Origin: Sinotaia quadrata
Lineage: Eukaryota > Mollusca > Gastropoda > Architaenioglossa > Viviparidae
Assembly: GCA_028829895.1 (NCBI GenBank)
Contig: CM054179.1
Coordinates: 110,277,375 to 110,341,374 of the forward strand
Direction of reading: 5' to 3'
Length of the DNA: 64,000 nucleotides
Part shown: positions 1-10,442 of the stretch, one piece after another
Numbering within the stretch: position 1 is the first letter of the stretch
How the letters are laid out: each line of letters begins with the position of its first letter
Notes under the pieces: model-generated
Told to the model about the DNA's origin: nothing
The model's input: only the letters and a program-made list of their open reading frames with translations
Database searches by the model: none
Position numbers and translations under genes: made by a program

Positions 1-46
1 AATATATTGTTTCCATTATATATCAATTTAATTCATGTTGTAACAT

Positions 47-50
<4 letters not shown>

Positions 51-90
<40 letters not shown>
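51..90. repeat. (AG)n microsatellite
   Basis: About 20 uninterrupted AG units. Confidence 0.97.
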
Positions 91-94
<4 letters not shown>

Positions 95-145
95 GTGTTT
101 TTAAAATAATTTTTATCGTTCCTATAATGACGCCATGGAATACCT

Positions 146-453
146 CATAAATAGCGGTGATGACGATTATATTAAGTCCCATAAATAGCGGTGATGACGA
201 TTATATTAAGTCCCATAAATAGCAGTGATGACAATTATATTAAGTCCCATAAATAGCGGTGATGACGATTATATTAAATCCCATAAATAGCGGTGATGAC
301 GATTATATTAAGTCACATAAATAGCGGTGATGACGATTATATTAAGTCCCATAAATAGCGGTGATGACGATTATATTAAATCCCATAAATAGCGGTGATG
401 ACGATTATATTAAGTCCCATAAATAGCGGTGATGACGATTATATTAAGTCCCA
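146..453. repeat. 34-bp minisatellite, about 9 copies
   Basis: The unit begins CATAAATAGCGGTGATGACG and recurs every 34 bp with only scattered substitutions (AGCAGTG in copy 3, AAATCC and AGTCAC variants). The copies are very similar, so the array is young or homogenised. Confidence 0.96.
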
Positions 454-455
454 TT

Positions 456-1706
456 TTTACCTCGAAGACGGATTGGGAGAAGCATGATCTCTTTTTGCAA
501 AAATGCGAAGGTAAAATCTAGCTGGCCTTTTCTTTATTTAAAAAAATAATAATAAAATCAATGCACTGCGACCTCAAAGTAACTATTCATTCGTCGTGCT
601 GCGTGTTCAAACTCTGCAGGTGAAGCACGTACGACTTGGCACCACTCTGTAGCGGGTGCCGAAGGGACAGAATGGTCCCCATCCATCAGGGACGTCGCTG
701 AGTGCAGCCAAGGGTTCTTTGGCAAGAAGTCTGCTTCCGTTCTGCAGACAATGGAACTCCATTCCAACCCAGCATATACACCGCCTTAGTATGCAAATGA
801 TCAGACGACTGTGTACAAGAGCTCACTATCCAAAATGCCATGGAAATTGGAAGATTTATGCCGAGGTCGTCTGCAAAATCATATTATCTTTGGATTGTCA
901 GGAAACAAGTGCCCGGAATATGAAGCAGAAAAATTAGCCGAGGCTTGAGATAGGACTGTGGAGAGGCAAGATTATTTCTGTATGGCCGCTGCTTATTGGA
1001 TTTATGGGCGGGTTTTGTGTCTGAAGAACAAGGCACTGAAGCTTTGTAAAGGCACGGTAATTTAGATAGCACTCTGGCAGGACTAGCAGAAGACATATCA
1101 CGCCAAGCTATAATGAAACCATTTTTTTTTATTTTAAAAAATAATAAGAATGAAAGAAAGAACGAAGAGGAAGAAAAACATGACGATGAAAACGAAGACT
1201 CGGATTACATTCTTTGGAACCTTGAACGTCTGGCACTGGGCTTAAAAATGGGGTCACCCTGATTGCCAAACAAGACATCAGAAGACAGCAATGAAGACCT
1301 GCTTGTGGGCACCTCATGACATCTGAACCATATCCCAAAGGGTATTGATATTATTTTTAATATAAAATTATCTTATTATAAATTATATTAATATTGCATA
1401 ATGAACACAGTCTTTGCGTGAGCTGAAATGTTAATCAACAACTGCAAGAGTCCTTTTATTATATCACTATTTTCAGTTAACTAACTCATTAATAAAATTA
1501 ACTATACTGTCATGTGTTAGTAAAATACATATGAAGTGTATCATTACTGCTAGTGAAGAATGACAATTTATCGGGAGTGGGGATGGGGATGGGGGTAATA
1601 GTACCGTAATGTGAATTGAATTATTATATTAATAAAAGTGAATGGATCCTGCAATTTCTCTCAGTGGTCTGTATTGTTTAGTATGAATCCAATATCGTTT
1701 GCAATG
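456..1706. other. No recognisable feature
   Basis: This is unique-looking sequence, more GC-rich at 590-1100. Short open frames on both strands (for example 767-558 minus and 656-937 plus) match no family known to me and lack convincing splice or start context. Confidence 0.5.
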
Positions 1707-1710
1707 AGAT

Positions 1711-1853
1711 AAACTATATAATTTTACTCAGGAGTTAGTTTAATTACTCAACGCTTATAAACTATATAATTTTACTCAGGAGTTAGTTTAATTATCAACG
1801 CTTATAAACTATATAATTTTACTCAGGAGCTAGTTTAATTACTCAATGCTTAT
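1711..1853. repeat. 48-bp tandem repeat, 3 copies
   Basis: The unit begins AAACTATATAATTTTACTCA at 1711, 1759 and 1806. Copies are nearly identical, with one 1-bp deletion. Confidence 0.95.
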
Positions 1854-1877
1854 AAAGTACGTTGCGTATCGTAGTCA

Positions 1878-1998
1878 TATTGTCGGTAACTATCTTAGGC
1901 CTACTACTGTCAGTCAACTATCGTAGGCCTACTACTGTCCGTAAACTATCGTAGACTTATTGTCGGTAAACTACCGTAGGCCTACTGTCGGTAAACTA
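1878..1998. repeat. Degenerate repeat of about 25-28 bp
   Basis: TGTCGGTAAACTATCGTAGGCCTACTAC-type words recur five times with indels. Confidence 0.85.
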
Positions 1999-2010
1999 TT
2001 ATTACTGCCA

Positions 2011-2156
2011 ATTTATCTGACGTAGCGAATAGTGTCATCTGCTAGATTTTCTGACGTAGCGAATAGTGTCATCTGCTAGATTTATCTGACGTAGCGAATA
2101 GTGTCATCTGCTAGATTTGTCTGACGTAGCGAATAGTGTCATCTGCTAGATTTGTC
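2011..2156. repeat. 34-35-bp minisatellite, 4 copies
   Basis: CTGACGTAGCGAATAGTGTC starts at 2017, 2051, 2086 and 2121. Each unit contains TGACGTAG, which resembles a CRE half-site, but the repeat itself is the secure observation. Confidence 0.95.
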
Positions 2157-2340
2157 ACTGTCGATGAAATGGGACTTCTAGTTCTAGCGAATCCTCGCAC
2201 AGAGGTGAAGGCCAACAACGGAAAGAAAAGAGCCACCTTGATCCTCTAAGTGCCCAGCATTGTATAAGAGGGACAGTCTGCGCACAGCAACTCTGTAAAC
2301 TGTTTAGTGTTTAGAATGATGATCAACTCAATCACCATAG

Positions 2341-2393
2341 CGCTCTCTCTCTCTCCCTCTCTCTCTCCCTCTCTCTGGTTCTCTCTCTCGCTC

Positions 2394-2425
<32 letters not shown>

Positions 2426-2453
2426 GTTCTCTCTCTCGCTCTCTCTCTCTCCC

Positions 2454-2516
<63 letters not shown>
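2341..2516. repeat. (CT)n-rich tract with duplicated interruptions
   Basis: CT units are interrupted by CCCTCTCTCT and CTGGTTCT words that themselves recur. The long Ser/Leu and Arg/Glu frames across it are artefacts. Confidence 0.95.
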
Positions 2517-2519
<3 letters not shown>

Positions 2520-3147
2520 CAGCCTAGAGAAGAAACTGGCAGGGAAAAAAAAAGAAACAAACCGAGAAAGATTTCCATTTCCTGATGTAGTCGGCGACTA
2601 TGACATTGCTTTGAACTCGAGTCCCCATTTGTTTAATATTGTGTGCTGTTATTATCAGGTGCATTATATTACTTTCTATTTTTTTTGTTTGGAGCTTTGT
2701 TATCTCCCTTTTCGATTGACAAGTGACACAAGTGGCAAGCTTACAGAAACATCCAGTCTATCCACTCTGCTACTACTGGCCCTAACTTCAACACATTCAC
2801 GACCACTTTTCGATCATAACTGATCGAAAATTAACGACAATATATTAGACACGGTATGACTTGTGAATTTCAAAATTATTTTTAAAAAAGGAGTTGAGAT
2901 ACCTCTAATGATTTGTCAATTTTTCACTGTCTCGCTCACATAATCGAGCAAGTCAGCTTCTGACGTATACTGGAGGTGGAATTACATCGTCTTCGATCGC
3001 AAAAGAAGCAGACTTCCGTCTGAATTTACAAATTCTTGCGCAATGGGGGGAGACTGTGAAAAGGGTGATGATCGGCCATAATGGGCACATATGCGCACGG
3101 CTGGAAACGTTTCGCCTGATGGTGTTTCAAGTCAAGATAATGTACAA
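2517..3147. other. No recognisable feature
   Basis: AT-rich sequence between the CT tract and the LINE tail, with no supported gene. Confidence 0.5.
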
Positions 3148-3181
<34 letters not shown>

Positions 3182-3183
3182 TT
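3148..3183. repeat. (TATC)n tract, 3' tail of the minus-strand LINE
   Basis: About nine TATC units on the plus strand are GATA units on the minus strand, starting at the stop codon of the RT frame. Short microsatellite tails are common 3' ends of RTE-like elements. Confidence 0.8.
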
Positions 3184-4310
3184 CTTAGTCTTGTCGACAG
3201 CTGGGGCACCACTGACAACTCGTTTCCTCCATTCCATTCTGTTCTCGGTTAATCTTACCGTGTTGCTCAGTTTCAGTCCTGTCCGCTCTGAGATGTTATC
3301 CTCCCATCTTTTCCTCTGTCTTCCACTCTTTCGCCCTCCTTGCACAGAACCTTGCATGATTGTCTTGGCAAGAACTGTTGATCGTGTGAAATGCCCGTAC
3401 CATTTCCTTTTGCATTTTTTTCACAATGGCCAATAGATCTTCATAGGGCCCAATGGCTTGCCTAATTCTTTTTCCCATTTCCTCATTCGTGACATGATCT
3501 CTATATAAAATGCCAAGCAACCTTCGAAAGCATCTCATTTCAGTAGCTTATATCCTCCTTTCAAGATCCATTGTGAGGGTCCATGACTCACAGGCGTATA
3601 AAAACCACAGATACAACCAAGAAGCGCATCAGTCTGATCTTTGAGCTGACTGAGATGTTTCTGTCTTTCCAAACTATCTTCAGCCTTGCCATTCCTGTTA
3701 TTGTCCTCGCAATCCTGGACAATATTTCAGGTTTTGATCCCTCGTCTGTCACGATGGCTCCTAAGTACTTGAATTTATTAACTATTTCCAATTTCTGATC
3801 ACCAATCATGATGTCATTGCCAATGCCACTGGTGTTATTGGTCATCAATGTGGTCTTCTCTGCACTGATTCCATACCAAAAGCAGTAGCTGTCCTGTCCA
3901 ATTTTTCCACCAACTAAGCTAGCTCCTCCTCATTTCCTGAAGGCCATCGATGTCATCGGCAAAGTGTATATTCATTATTGTTCTGCCTCCAATACTGACA
4001 ATTCCTTCATGGTCTTCCAGAGTACCTGTCATGATTCTTTCAAGAAAGATGTTGAAGAGGATAGGCGAAAGTAAGCAGCCTTTGTCTGACTCCCACTGTT
4101 GTCCTGAACCAATCTCCTATTTGTCTGTTGAAACAAACTGCGCTGGTGGCCTTGTTGTAAAGGATTTCTATGACTTTGTACAGCCTCGTGGTGGACCAAA
4201 GGGCTGCATGTCAAACCCTGTCGAACGCCTTCTTAAAATCTACAAAGACATGATAAAGGTCTTTTTTGGTGCTGAAGGTACTTCTCACATAGCAGTCTCA
4301 GATTAAAAAT
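3183..4310 (-). pseudogene. Reverse transcriptase remnant of the non-LTR element
   Basis: On the minus strand the palm region is readable in broken frames: a GDWFRTTVGVRQ-like block (about 4110-4080), a catalytic FADD (3963-3952), then FKYLGAIVTDEGSKPEILSR (around 3760). The C-terminal block DHVTNEE and AIGPYEDLL (around 3480-3430) follows. Multiple frame changes and stops separate these blocks. The last block runs to a stop merged with the GATA repeat at 3178-3183. It cannot encode a working enzyme. Confidence 0.8.
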
Positions 4311-5283
4311 CTTTTCAGTTGTGCTTCGTCCTGGTCTGAAGCCTGCCTGTTCTTCAGCAATGATTTCCTCTGCCTGCTGCTTCAGTTTGTTTAATATGAT
4401 CTTTAGCATGACTTTGCTTGGGTGGCATATAAGACTTATCGTACAATAGTTCTGACATTACTGCAAATTGCCTTTTTCAGGAGCATTGTTATGAGTGAAT
4501 GAGTCCATGGTGTTGGCCATTCCCCTGTCTACCAGATCTTTTTGCAGATTGTTAGTAGGGCACTTATCAAGGCTTCTTCCCCTTCATGAGCTAATTCTGC
4601 AGGGATGTTGTCTATTCTTGCTGCCTTTCCCATTGTCAGTCATTTCACTGCAATCTCTACTTCTTCTCGGGGGATTGGGTAGTTATCAGTGTTGGTCACT
4701 GGTGGGGTGTTGAGTATGTCTGGATCCCCTGTTGATCTGTGGTTGTATAGGTCTGAGCAGTATTCTGTCCATCTCTTAATGTCTTGATCTTCTGTAAGAC
4801 AATTCCCTCCATTATCTTGAATGATGGAGGAGAGTCTTTATTTTGCACTGGTAAGGTCTTTCACCAGTTGGTATGCATTTTTGCTATTATTCTTCTTTAG
4901 ATTATTTTCTATATCTTTACACTGGTCTGGTCTTCAATCCATGTCTCCTTTGTCTTTTTCGTGCTTTTGATGATAATCTGATTAATTTCCTTGTATTGTT
5001 TTGCTCCTTCTATTTCTTACTTCTTCTTTAGCTCTTGACGCTGTCACACTGATCAAGGATCTCAGCTGTAACCTAAGGTTAGATCGGCTATGTTTGGCTG
5101 TTTGGATTGTCAATCAATGTGTCTGTGTCTGTGTTCTCTGCACTAAGAAGTAACAGTGGTGCAAATTTTCCTCCTATCTTTGCATGAAAGGCTTCCAATC
5201 TCTTGGCTTGTCAAGGTAGAACTTGATTCTTGTGGGGCCTTGCTTGTTGACTTTTTTAGATGTAGTCAGAGGGTCATTATCAC

Positions 5284-5776
5284 TTAGTTATGGTTACTTC
5301 CAATGTCTGCTCCTGGGAAGCTTCTTGTTTTGGCAATGTTTATACTGGTATGGAAGTGCGTCTTCACCATGATATAATCAATCTGGTTATGGTGTTCTCC
5401 ATTCGGCCTATACCACGTCCATCGTCTGGATGTGTCATGTGGACCAAACGTGTTCATAAGCTTCAGATCAGTAAAGCTGGCAAATTCAAGGAGCCTTAAG
5501 CCTCTGTCGTTTGTCTCTGCATTGCAGTAGCATGGGTCCACATGTGCCTTTCTAGTTCTCAATGGCATCCTCTCCTATTTTAGCATTCCAGTCTCTTTGC
5601 ACCACAAGAATGTCTTTCTTTGTGGTTTGGTCCAGGACTTCTTGCAGGTGGTCGTAGAAGTCCTCTATTTCTTCATCATCATGATCTGTAGTTGGAGCGT
5701 AAGCTGGCACAATGGTGATATTGAGTGGGGTTGCCCTAAGTGTATGGTGATAAGCCTGCTGGAAACTGGTCAACAA
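5284..5776 (-). pseudogene. APE-type endonuclease remnant of the non-LTR element
   Basis: Two overlapping minus-strand frames (5776-5552 and 5568-5284) join into one endonuclease region. Recognisable blocks are AYAPTTD, DWNAKIG, NERGL-like NDRGL, RRWTW, NQIDYI and the final GADIGS-N-H-N. Family members usually have GDWNAK and SDH. Here the G is R and the D is N, so the nuclease active site looks damaged. A frame change near 5560 separates the two pieces. Confidence 0.8.
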
Positions 5777-5812
5777 TTCATGACAGTTTACACGATGTAC
5801 ACAAGGTAAAGA

Positions 5813-6406
5813 TCAAATTACCATTCAAATTATGCCCCTTTAAAAGTCGATTACAACAAAACAATTGAGATAGTAGACCCTGTCACTTCGACCGATAAAA
5901 GGTTAAAAAATACATCCTCCGGAACTGTTGCACATTCTTTTCTCATGTAGGTACATATGATGTTCTTCAAATAATCACTTCTCAAGATTCGAAACAAACT
6001 CACCAGAAATCAAACTAAAACAGAACAACTGCTGATGTTTACAATTATTCTTCTTTTAAAAAAAACACCAAAAGCAAAACATTCTCTTTTAAACTGAGAT
6101 TGAAACGGTCTGCGGTATTTAGTTTAAGAAAGTTACTGTCACTGGTAAAAGCTGAAGAACCCGTTGCGCGAGATCTCGCTCGAGCGAGATTGCCACAATT
6201 TCACAGTCAGACAGGCGTGCATAACGAGAAATGAAGCCTAATGAAATAAGCCTGGGCAATGGCGCCCTTCCTGCAAGCCTTCAGCTATCTTCAGCTCCGC
6301 GAAGCTGGCGCTCGTAACTACTGAGTCTCCTTTCGAGACGTGACTCTCAAAAGCTAAAGGAATGAGTTTTATTAAGTTATTTTACAGACATGGACACAAT
6401 TATTTC

Positions 6407-6408
<2 letters not shown>
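5813..6408. other. Unannotated stretch with an 18-bp palindrome
   Basis: There is no gene signal here. At 6173-6190 lies a perfect palindrome, ATCTCGCTCGAGCGAGAT. Confidence 0.6.
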
Positions 6409-6490
<82 letters not shown>

Positions 6491-6500
6491 GCACACACAT
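6409..6500. repeat. (CA)n microsatellite
   Basis: About 90 bp of CA with two CGCA variants near the right end. Confidence 0.97.
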
Positions 6501-6865
6501 GAAAAACATCAGAAAATGAAATTACTTTGTTGCCTTGTGGATTTAACTTAAAGAATTTGTGTCTAAAACAAATAGACAAACGGATTCAATAGATTCACAA
6601 TAAAGGAATCAAAACATAACACTCCCTAATAAATGTCTCTCATACGAAACACGCCAATATTACAGCTACATACATAACAAACAAAATCACTTAACAGTAG
6701 CACCAACCACAGTACCAATCTTAAACAAATACTAAAAGCGGAACTCGTGGTCAGACCACATTTAAAAATAAACGCAGGCACCAAATGAACGGGAGTAACA
6801 CGGGGGCACACCAGTAGACACAATCAGAATAACAAAAACAACCGGAACCAGTTCTCGTCATACAA

Positions 6866-7012
6866 TTTCTACATGTATATTCCTGCACTTAACCATACAT
6901 GTACAGTCCTACTTTAACCATAACTGTATATTCCTACATTAACCATACATGTATATTCCTACATGAACCATAACTGTATATTCCTACTTTAACCATACAT
7001 GTATATTTCTAA
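6866..7012. repeat. 25-bp tandem repeat, about 6 copies
   Basis: AACCATACATGTATATTCCTACATT alternates with a variant containing AACCATAACTGTATATTCC, so a higher-order pair of two unit types is visible. Confidence 0.9.
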
Positions 7013-7161
7013 TTCTACCTGATGTCCTACATTAACGACATGGCCTAGATAACGAGACATAACCAGACACCGATTTCCCACACCAATCCGCAACAAAGCA
7101 CTGACGAAGCACGCCTACAGTAAATTATTACGCACTGTGTTACTCATTATTATCAAAATAT

Positions 7162-7188
7162 TTTCCTGTTATTTTCAATAACAGGAAA
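7162..7188. other. Perfect 12-bp-stem hairpin
   Basis: TTTCCTGTTATT and AATAACAGGAAA are exact inverted copies separated by TTC. It stands alone in AT-rich sequence with no open frame next to it. Confidence 0.8.
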
Positions 7189-7856
7189 GTAATTCTATAA
7201 CGAATAGGCAAAGTTGTTCAAATTTAATTAACCACAGTATTATATTTCTTTCTATGTCATTCTGCTATCTAGTCTTGGAGAGAGAAATAAATCGCACCTG
7301 TTTGTTCTGTATTGCTATATACGAGTGGAAAAAACTACATCCGGTTGCAATTAATCACCCGGTCAAAAGTTGTATGCTGTAAACTACAACTATGTTTGTA
7401 TTACTTACGTGCGCGAGAGAGGCAGAAAACAAATGGGCAGAAATTGTCACAATAAATATTAAGTTCCCTTCATTTCTAAATTTTTAACTTGTTCTTTTAG
7501 CCGAGATGTGTCTTGAAATTTATGCAAGGGACATTTTTCAAGCATAGTTAAACAAGCAAAACCGTAAAATAAGTTTAGGTGTGGGTTTCAGTTTTTAACT
7601 CATAATGCGTTTATTAATAGGACAGCCAAGTGATAATATATGTATTAAAAGTACAGTCGAATGTTTTACCTTTCTATTACTTATTAAAGACAACAGCCTC
7701 ACTGCTCAACAGGCATCGGTAAGTTTACATGAAAGTTAGAGAATAGGTCCATTATTATTTATTAATCGTTGGTAAGGCGTCAAGGCTACCATTACAAGCT
7801 CCATTTTAACTAGTGATCCTGAGCTTGAATATTGCGTTTAAGAACTCCGTCTGTCT
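7189..7856. other. No recognisable feature
   Basis: AT-rich sequence with no gene or repeat that I can support. Confidence 0.5.
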
Positions 7857-7912
7857 CTAGATAGATAGATAGATGAATGGATGGATGGATGGATGGATGG
7901 ATAGATAGATAT

Positions 7913-7945
<33 letters not shown>

Positions 7946-8010
7946 TAGATAGATAGAGGGAGGGAGGGAGGGAGGGAGGGAGGGATAGATGGATGTATGG
8001 ATGGATGCTT
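7857..8010. repeat. Compound tetranucleotide microsatellite
   Basis: Successive blocks of GATA, GATG, GATA, GACA, GATA, GGGA and GATG, a mosaic that suggests expansion of successive point variants. Confidence 0.95.
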
Positions 8011-8039
8011 AGATAGATATCCTCTGACGTATTTTCTTA

Positions 8040-8776
8040 TTTATAAAAGTAGAGACACCTAGTAAAGTAACAGTGCTTAGATAGTTCATAAGTGATGGTG
8101 TATAGATAGTTCATAAGTGATGGTCCAAAGATAGCTGTTAAGGTAAACAAGAATAAATAGAGAGACAGAATGAAGTGGCAGATACTAAAAAACACCACCT
8201 GAAGTAATATGATATATATAACAAAGACAACAAATAAGGTAAAATGATACACATAATAAAGACACCATATAAGGTAAAGTTACAGCTATAGTAAAGACAC
8301 CATATAAGGTAAAGTTACAGCTATAGTAAAGACACCATATAAGGTAAAGTTACAGCTATAGTAAAGACACCATATAAGGTAAAGTGATAGACAAGGTCGA
8401 GAAGATTCATAAAAAAAATTTTAAAAAAAAGCAAACAGCTTTAAAGTGACAGACAATATAAAAACAATTCATAGGGTAAAGTGATATATACAGAACAGGG
8501 ACCTGGTAAGTGAAAACTAAAGCAGATATCTGATAAGGATAAAAGCAAATGTACAGAAATCTTACAAAGTGATAATGAACAGACACCTCACAGGGTTAAG
8601 AAATATACAATTAAAGGACTATGCAAAAAAAGAGACAAATCAAATGGTAAAGTGATAGTGAACAGACAACTCAAAAGGTACAGTGATAAACAGTGACAAA
8701 AACTGAAAAGGTAAAGTGTTAGGAACAGACAACTCAAGATAATGTTATAGACAATGAAGAGGTAAAGTAATATGCA
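8040..8776. repeat. Degenerate ~34-bp minisatellite, left part
   Basis: Variants of AAGGTAAAGTGATAGACAGTGAACAG recur throughout. At 8273-8395 near-identical 34-bp copies contain AAGGTAAAGTTACAGCTATA. The array is interrupted by the LTR element and continues after it. Confidence 0.88.
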
Positions 8777-8781
8777 GTGAA
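8777..8781. repeat. Target-site duplication GTGAA, left copy
   Basis: GTGAA lies directly before the TG of the 5' LTR and matches 16046-16050 directly after the CA of the 3' LTR. Five-base duplications are typical of Ty3/gypsy integrases. The word is also part of the minisatellite unit (CAGTGAACAG), consistent with insertion into that repeat. Confidence 0.93.
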
Positions 8782-8971
8782 TGTCACAGTCTGATAAAAT
8801 TGTCCGACTTCGTGACCCACTTGCCTTGTTTACTTCAAATTCGAATATTTGAAACCCTTGGCCCTTTGTTCAAAGCTTCCTTTTTCTAGGTGCTTCTAGA
8901 ACAGGTCAAGATGTTATGTAACTTTAGGACCATTGTCCAGTTCTCGAACCAACCACATGCTTTGCGAACAG

Positions 8972-9030
8972 TCACGTGATACGCAATATACCTTTCTATA
9001 TATGTACCCACACGCTTCCGCTCCCTCACT
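8972..9030 (+). promoter_or_regulatory. LTR core promoter: palindromic E-box, TATA box, initiator
   Basis: TATATAT lies at 8997-9003, and 31 bp from its first base is an initiator match TCACTTC (9026-9032, A at 9028), which is normal TATA-to-start spacing. Upstream at 8972-8979 is TCACGTGA, an 8-bp palindromic E-box of the type bound by bHLH-zipper factors. The 3' LTR carries the same set 6222 bp later. The start site at 9028 is a prediction only. Confidence 0.5.
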
Positions 9031-9713
9031 TCGAGCACATTTTAGCTAATTCCATCAGCTTACTCGGGTCGTGAGAGGCAGCCGGCGCCATAGAGAATCA
9101 AGGTACCCTTCGACTTCTCTCAAAGGTCGGCTCATGGTTCATGTTTCACCATGCCTCACCTGCATTAGCTTATTGGTGTAAGCGTGTCGAAATCCACTCT
9201 GAGGGCCATGCTGCAAAAATTCCAGTTCCTAGCCACTAACAAAGGGACATCATTCCTTATGCACCACGTGTGTCGTTAAAGGGGGACTGAGGGAACGAAT
9301 CAGCATGACTGAGTGTTGAGACCAAGGATACAAGAATAGAGCTAAGTGCAAGATCAAGTGTACAGATCTCAAAGGAACACTTTTCTGGCAATTTAGATTG
9401 ACAAAAATCAGGCATAGGCGCGTAAAGACAGAGTGAAGACTATTCGCGTTGCATTCGATTTATTGTTAATTTGTTAAACTTTATTAAATCTTATTTTCTT
9501 TGTTAATACCTCTTAGTAGTTGATTTCTATGCACAATAGACCAATTAGATTAATTCTTAGATTTGAATGGGGGCGGATGAGCAGAAAGATTGATGACGAG
9601 TGCATATTAATTTAGAGGGATTTAACTGTTTTCAAATCTAGCTAAAAGTTCGCAGTTTATTAGTCTGTAAATTTGTCGTCTGAACTACAAGACGCACTTT
9701 TAATTAGTCAGAT

Positions 9714-9807
9714 AATAAATTGAGCAACCAGTCTGCGTAGAATATGAGAGGAAGAATTAATTATATTTAAAGTCTTTTAATTATTCTAAGCAGGGTCTTT
9801 AAATAAA
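9714..9807 (+). terminator. LTR polyadenylation signals
   Basis: AATAAA occurs at 9714-9719 and again at 9802-9807, the latter only 16 bp before the LTR end. The first leaves room for cleavage and a U5 of roughly 80 bp, so it is the likelier signal. If so, R would be about 700 bp, which is long. The functional copies for a genomic transcript are those in the 3' LTR at 15936 and 16024. Confidence 0.4.
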
Positions 9808-9823
9808 TACTGGAAACGTAACA

Positions 9824-10442
9824 AGTGTGGGTCGTCGCGGGATTGATATGTATTAAATTGTAAATTGTAACATTTTTATACATAGGGCGCATCATAACCT
9901 AGAAACGAACGAACGAACAGAATTGCCAATTGTTCTTTTGATTTTTGTATCACTGATTTTCTTTGCTTTTGTTGTGACATGTGCATGTATTCTTTTGCAG
10001 AGTAGCGTGCATGTTAGTTAATGTTGATATATTTAAGCGTAGTTAAATATGTCATGTTAGCTATTGAATGATTTATTTAGTATTGTGTTACTGAGTACTT
10101 CATTGTGAGGAGTCGAAGGTTATACCGCCAGCTAGGAGAGTTATCGGTAGTAACAGACTTCGGACTATTATATTTAGGGTGCTAGATATAATGTGTAATG
10201 TTGTATGGTAGGAGCCGTGACATTACGGAAGTCTTGGAACAGCGGACACTGTGACAAGCAGGTGAAACGTGTAAAGAGTTAACGCGTAATTTATTTCGGA
10301 AGGTGTTCTGAGTAAATTAAATAATTTTTGTAAGGTTGTAGCCTAAAAGTTATTTTCGGGATAAGCGGAGTTATCGCCGACGGTTAAAACACACAATTCA
10401 CGAGATACATTCTTATTGTAGCCAGCGCGCTAAGACAGTAAA
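9824..10442 (+). other. Untranslated leader of the retroelement
   Basis: This stretch of about 620 bp between the 5' LTR and the gag ATG holds the putative primer site at its left end and a short GAAC repeat (about 9902-9918). No long open frame is seen. By analogy with other LTR elements it would hold the packaging signal, but none can be recognised. Confidence 0.6.
9828..9844 (+). promoter_or_regulatory. Putative primer binding site
   Basis: Four bases after the 5' LTR lies TGGGTCGTCGCGGGATT. It begins with TGG, the complement of a tRNA CCA end, and is GC-rich in an AT-rich leader, as expected for a minus-strand primer site. I could not assign the complementary tRNA from memory. Position and the TGG start are the only evidence. 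Confidence 0.5.

Larger units (their letters stand above)
3148..5812 (-). mobile_element. Decayed, 5'-truncated non-LTR retrotransposon (minus strand)
   Basis: Read on the minus strand, this stretch gives in order an APE-type endonuclease (about 5776-5284), an RT with FADD at 3963-3952, a connection/thumb block (3848-3588) and a C-terminal block ending at a stop around 3178-3183. A GATA-type simple-repeat tail follows. Several frame changes break the coding sequence. The 5' end stops inside the endonuclease, as expected from abortive reverse transcription. Similarity is to the endonuclease-RT proteins widespread in invertebrates (often labelled craniofacial development protein 2-like). I would place it near RTE-type elements but cannot prove the clade by eye. 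Confidence 0.85.
8782..9823 (+). repeat. 5' LTR of the Gmr1-like element
   Basis: This 1042-bp terminal repeat starts TGTCACAGTC and ends GAAACGTAACA, so it has canonical TG...CA ends. Compared row by row with 15004-16045 it keeps a constant offset of 6222 and I saw no mismatch. It contains a TATA box, an initiator match and two AATAAA hexamers, so it can be divided provisionally into U3 (to about 9027), a long R, and U5. Confidence 0.96.

Noticed and set aside
3950..4306. 118-codon plus-strand frame and other plus-strand frames at 3.0-5.8 kb
   Set aside because: They are shadows of the minus-strand LINE RT and endonuclease, whose motifs are readable only on the minus strand.
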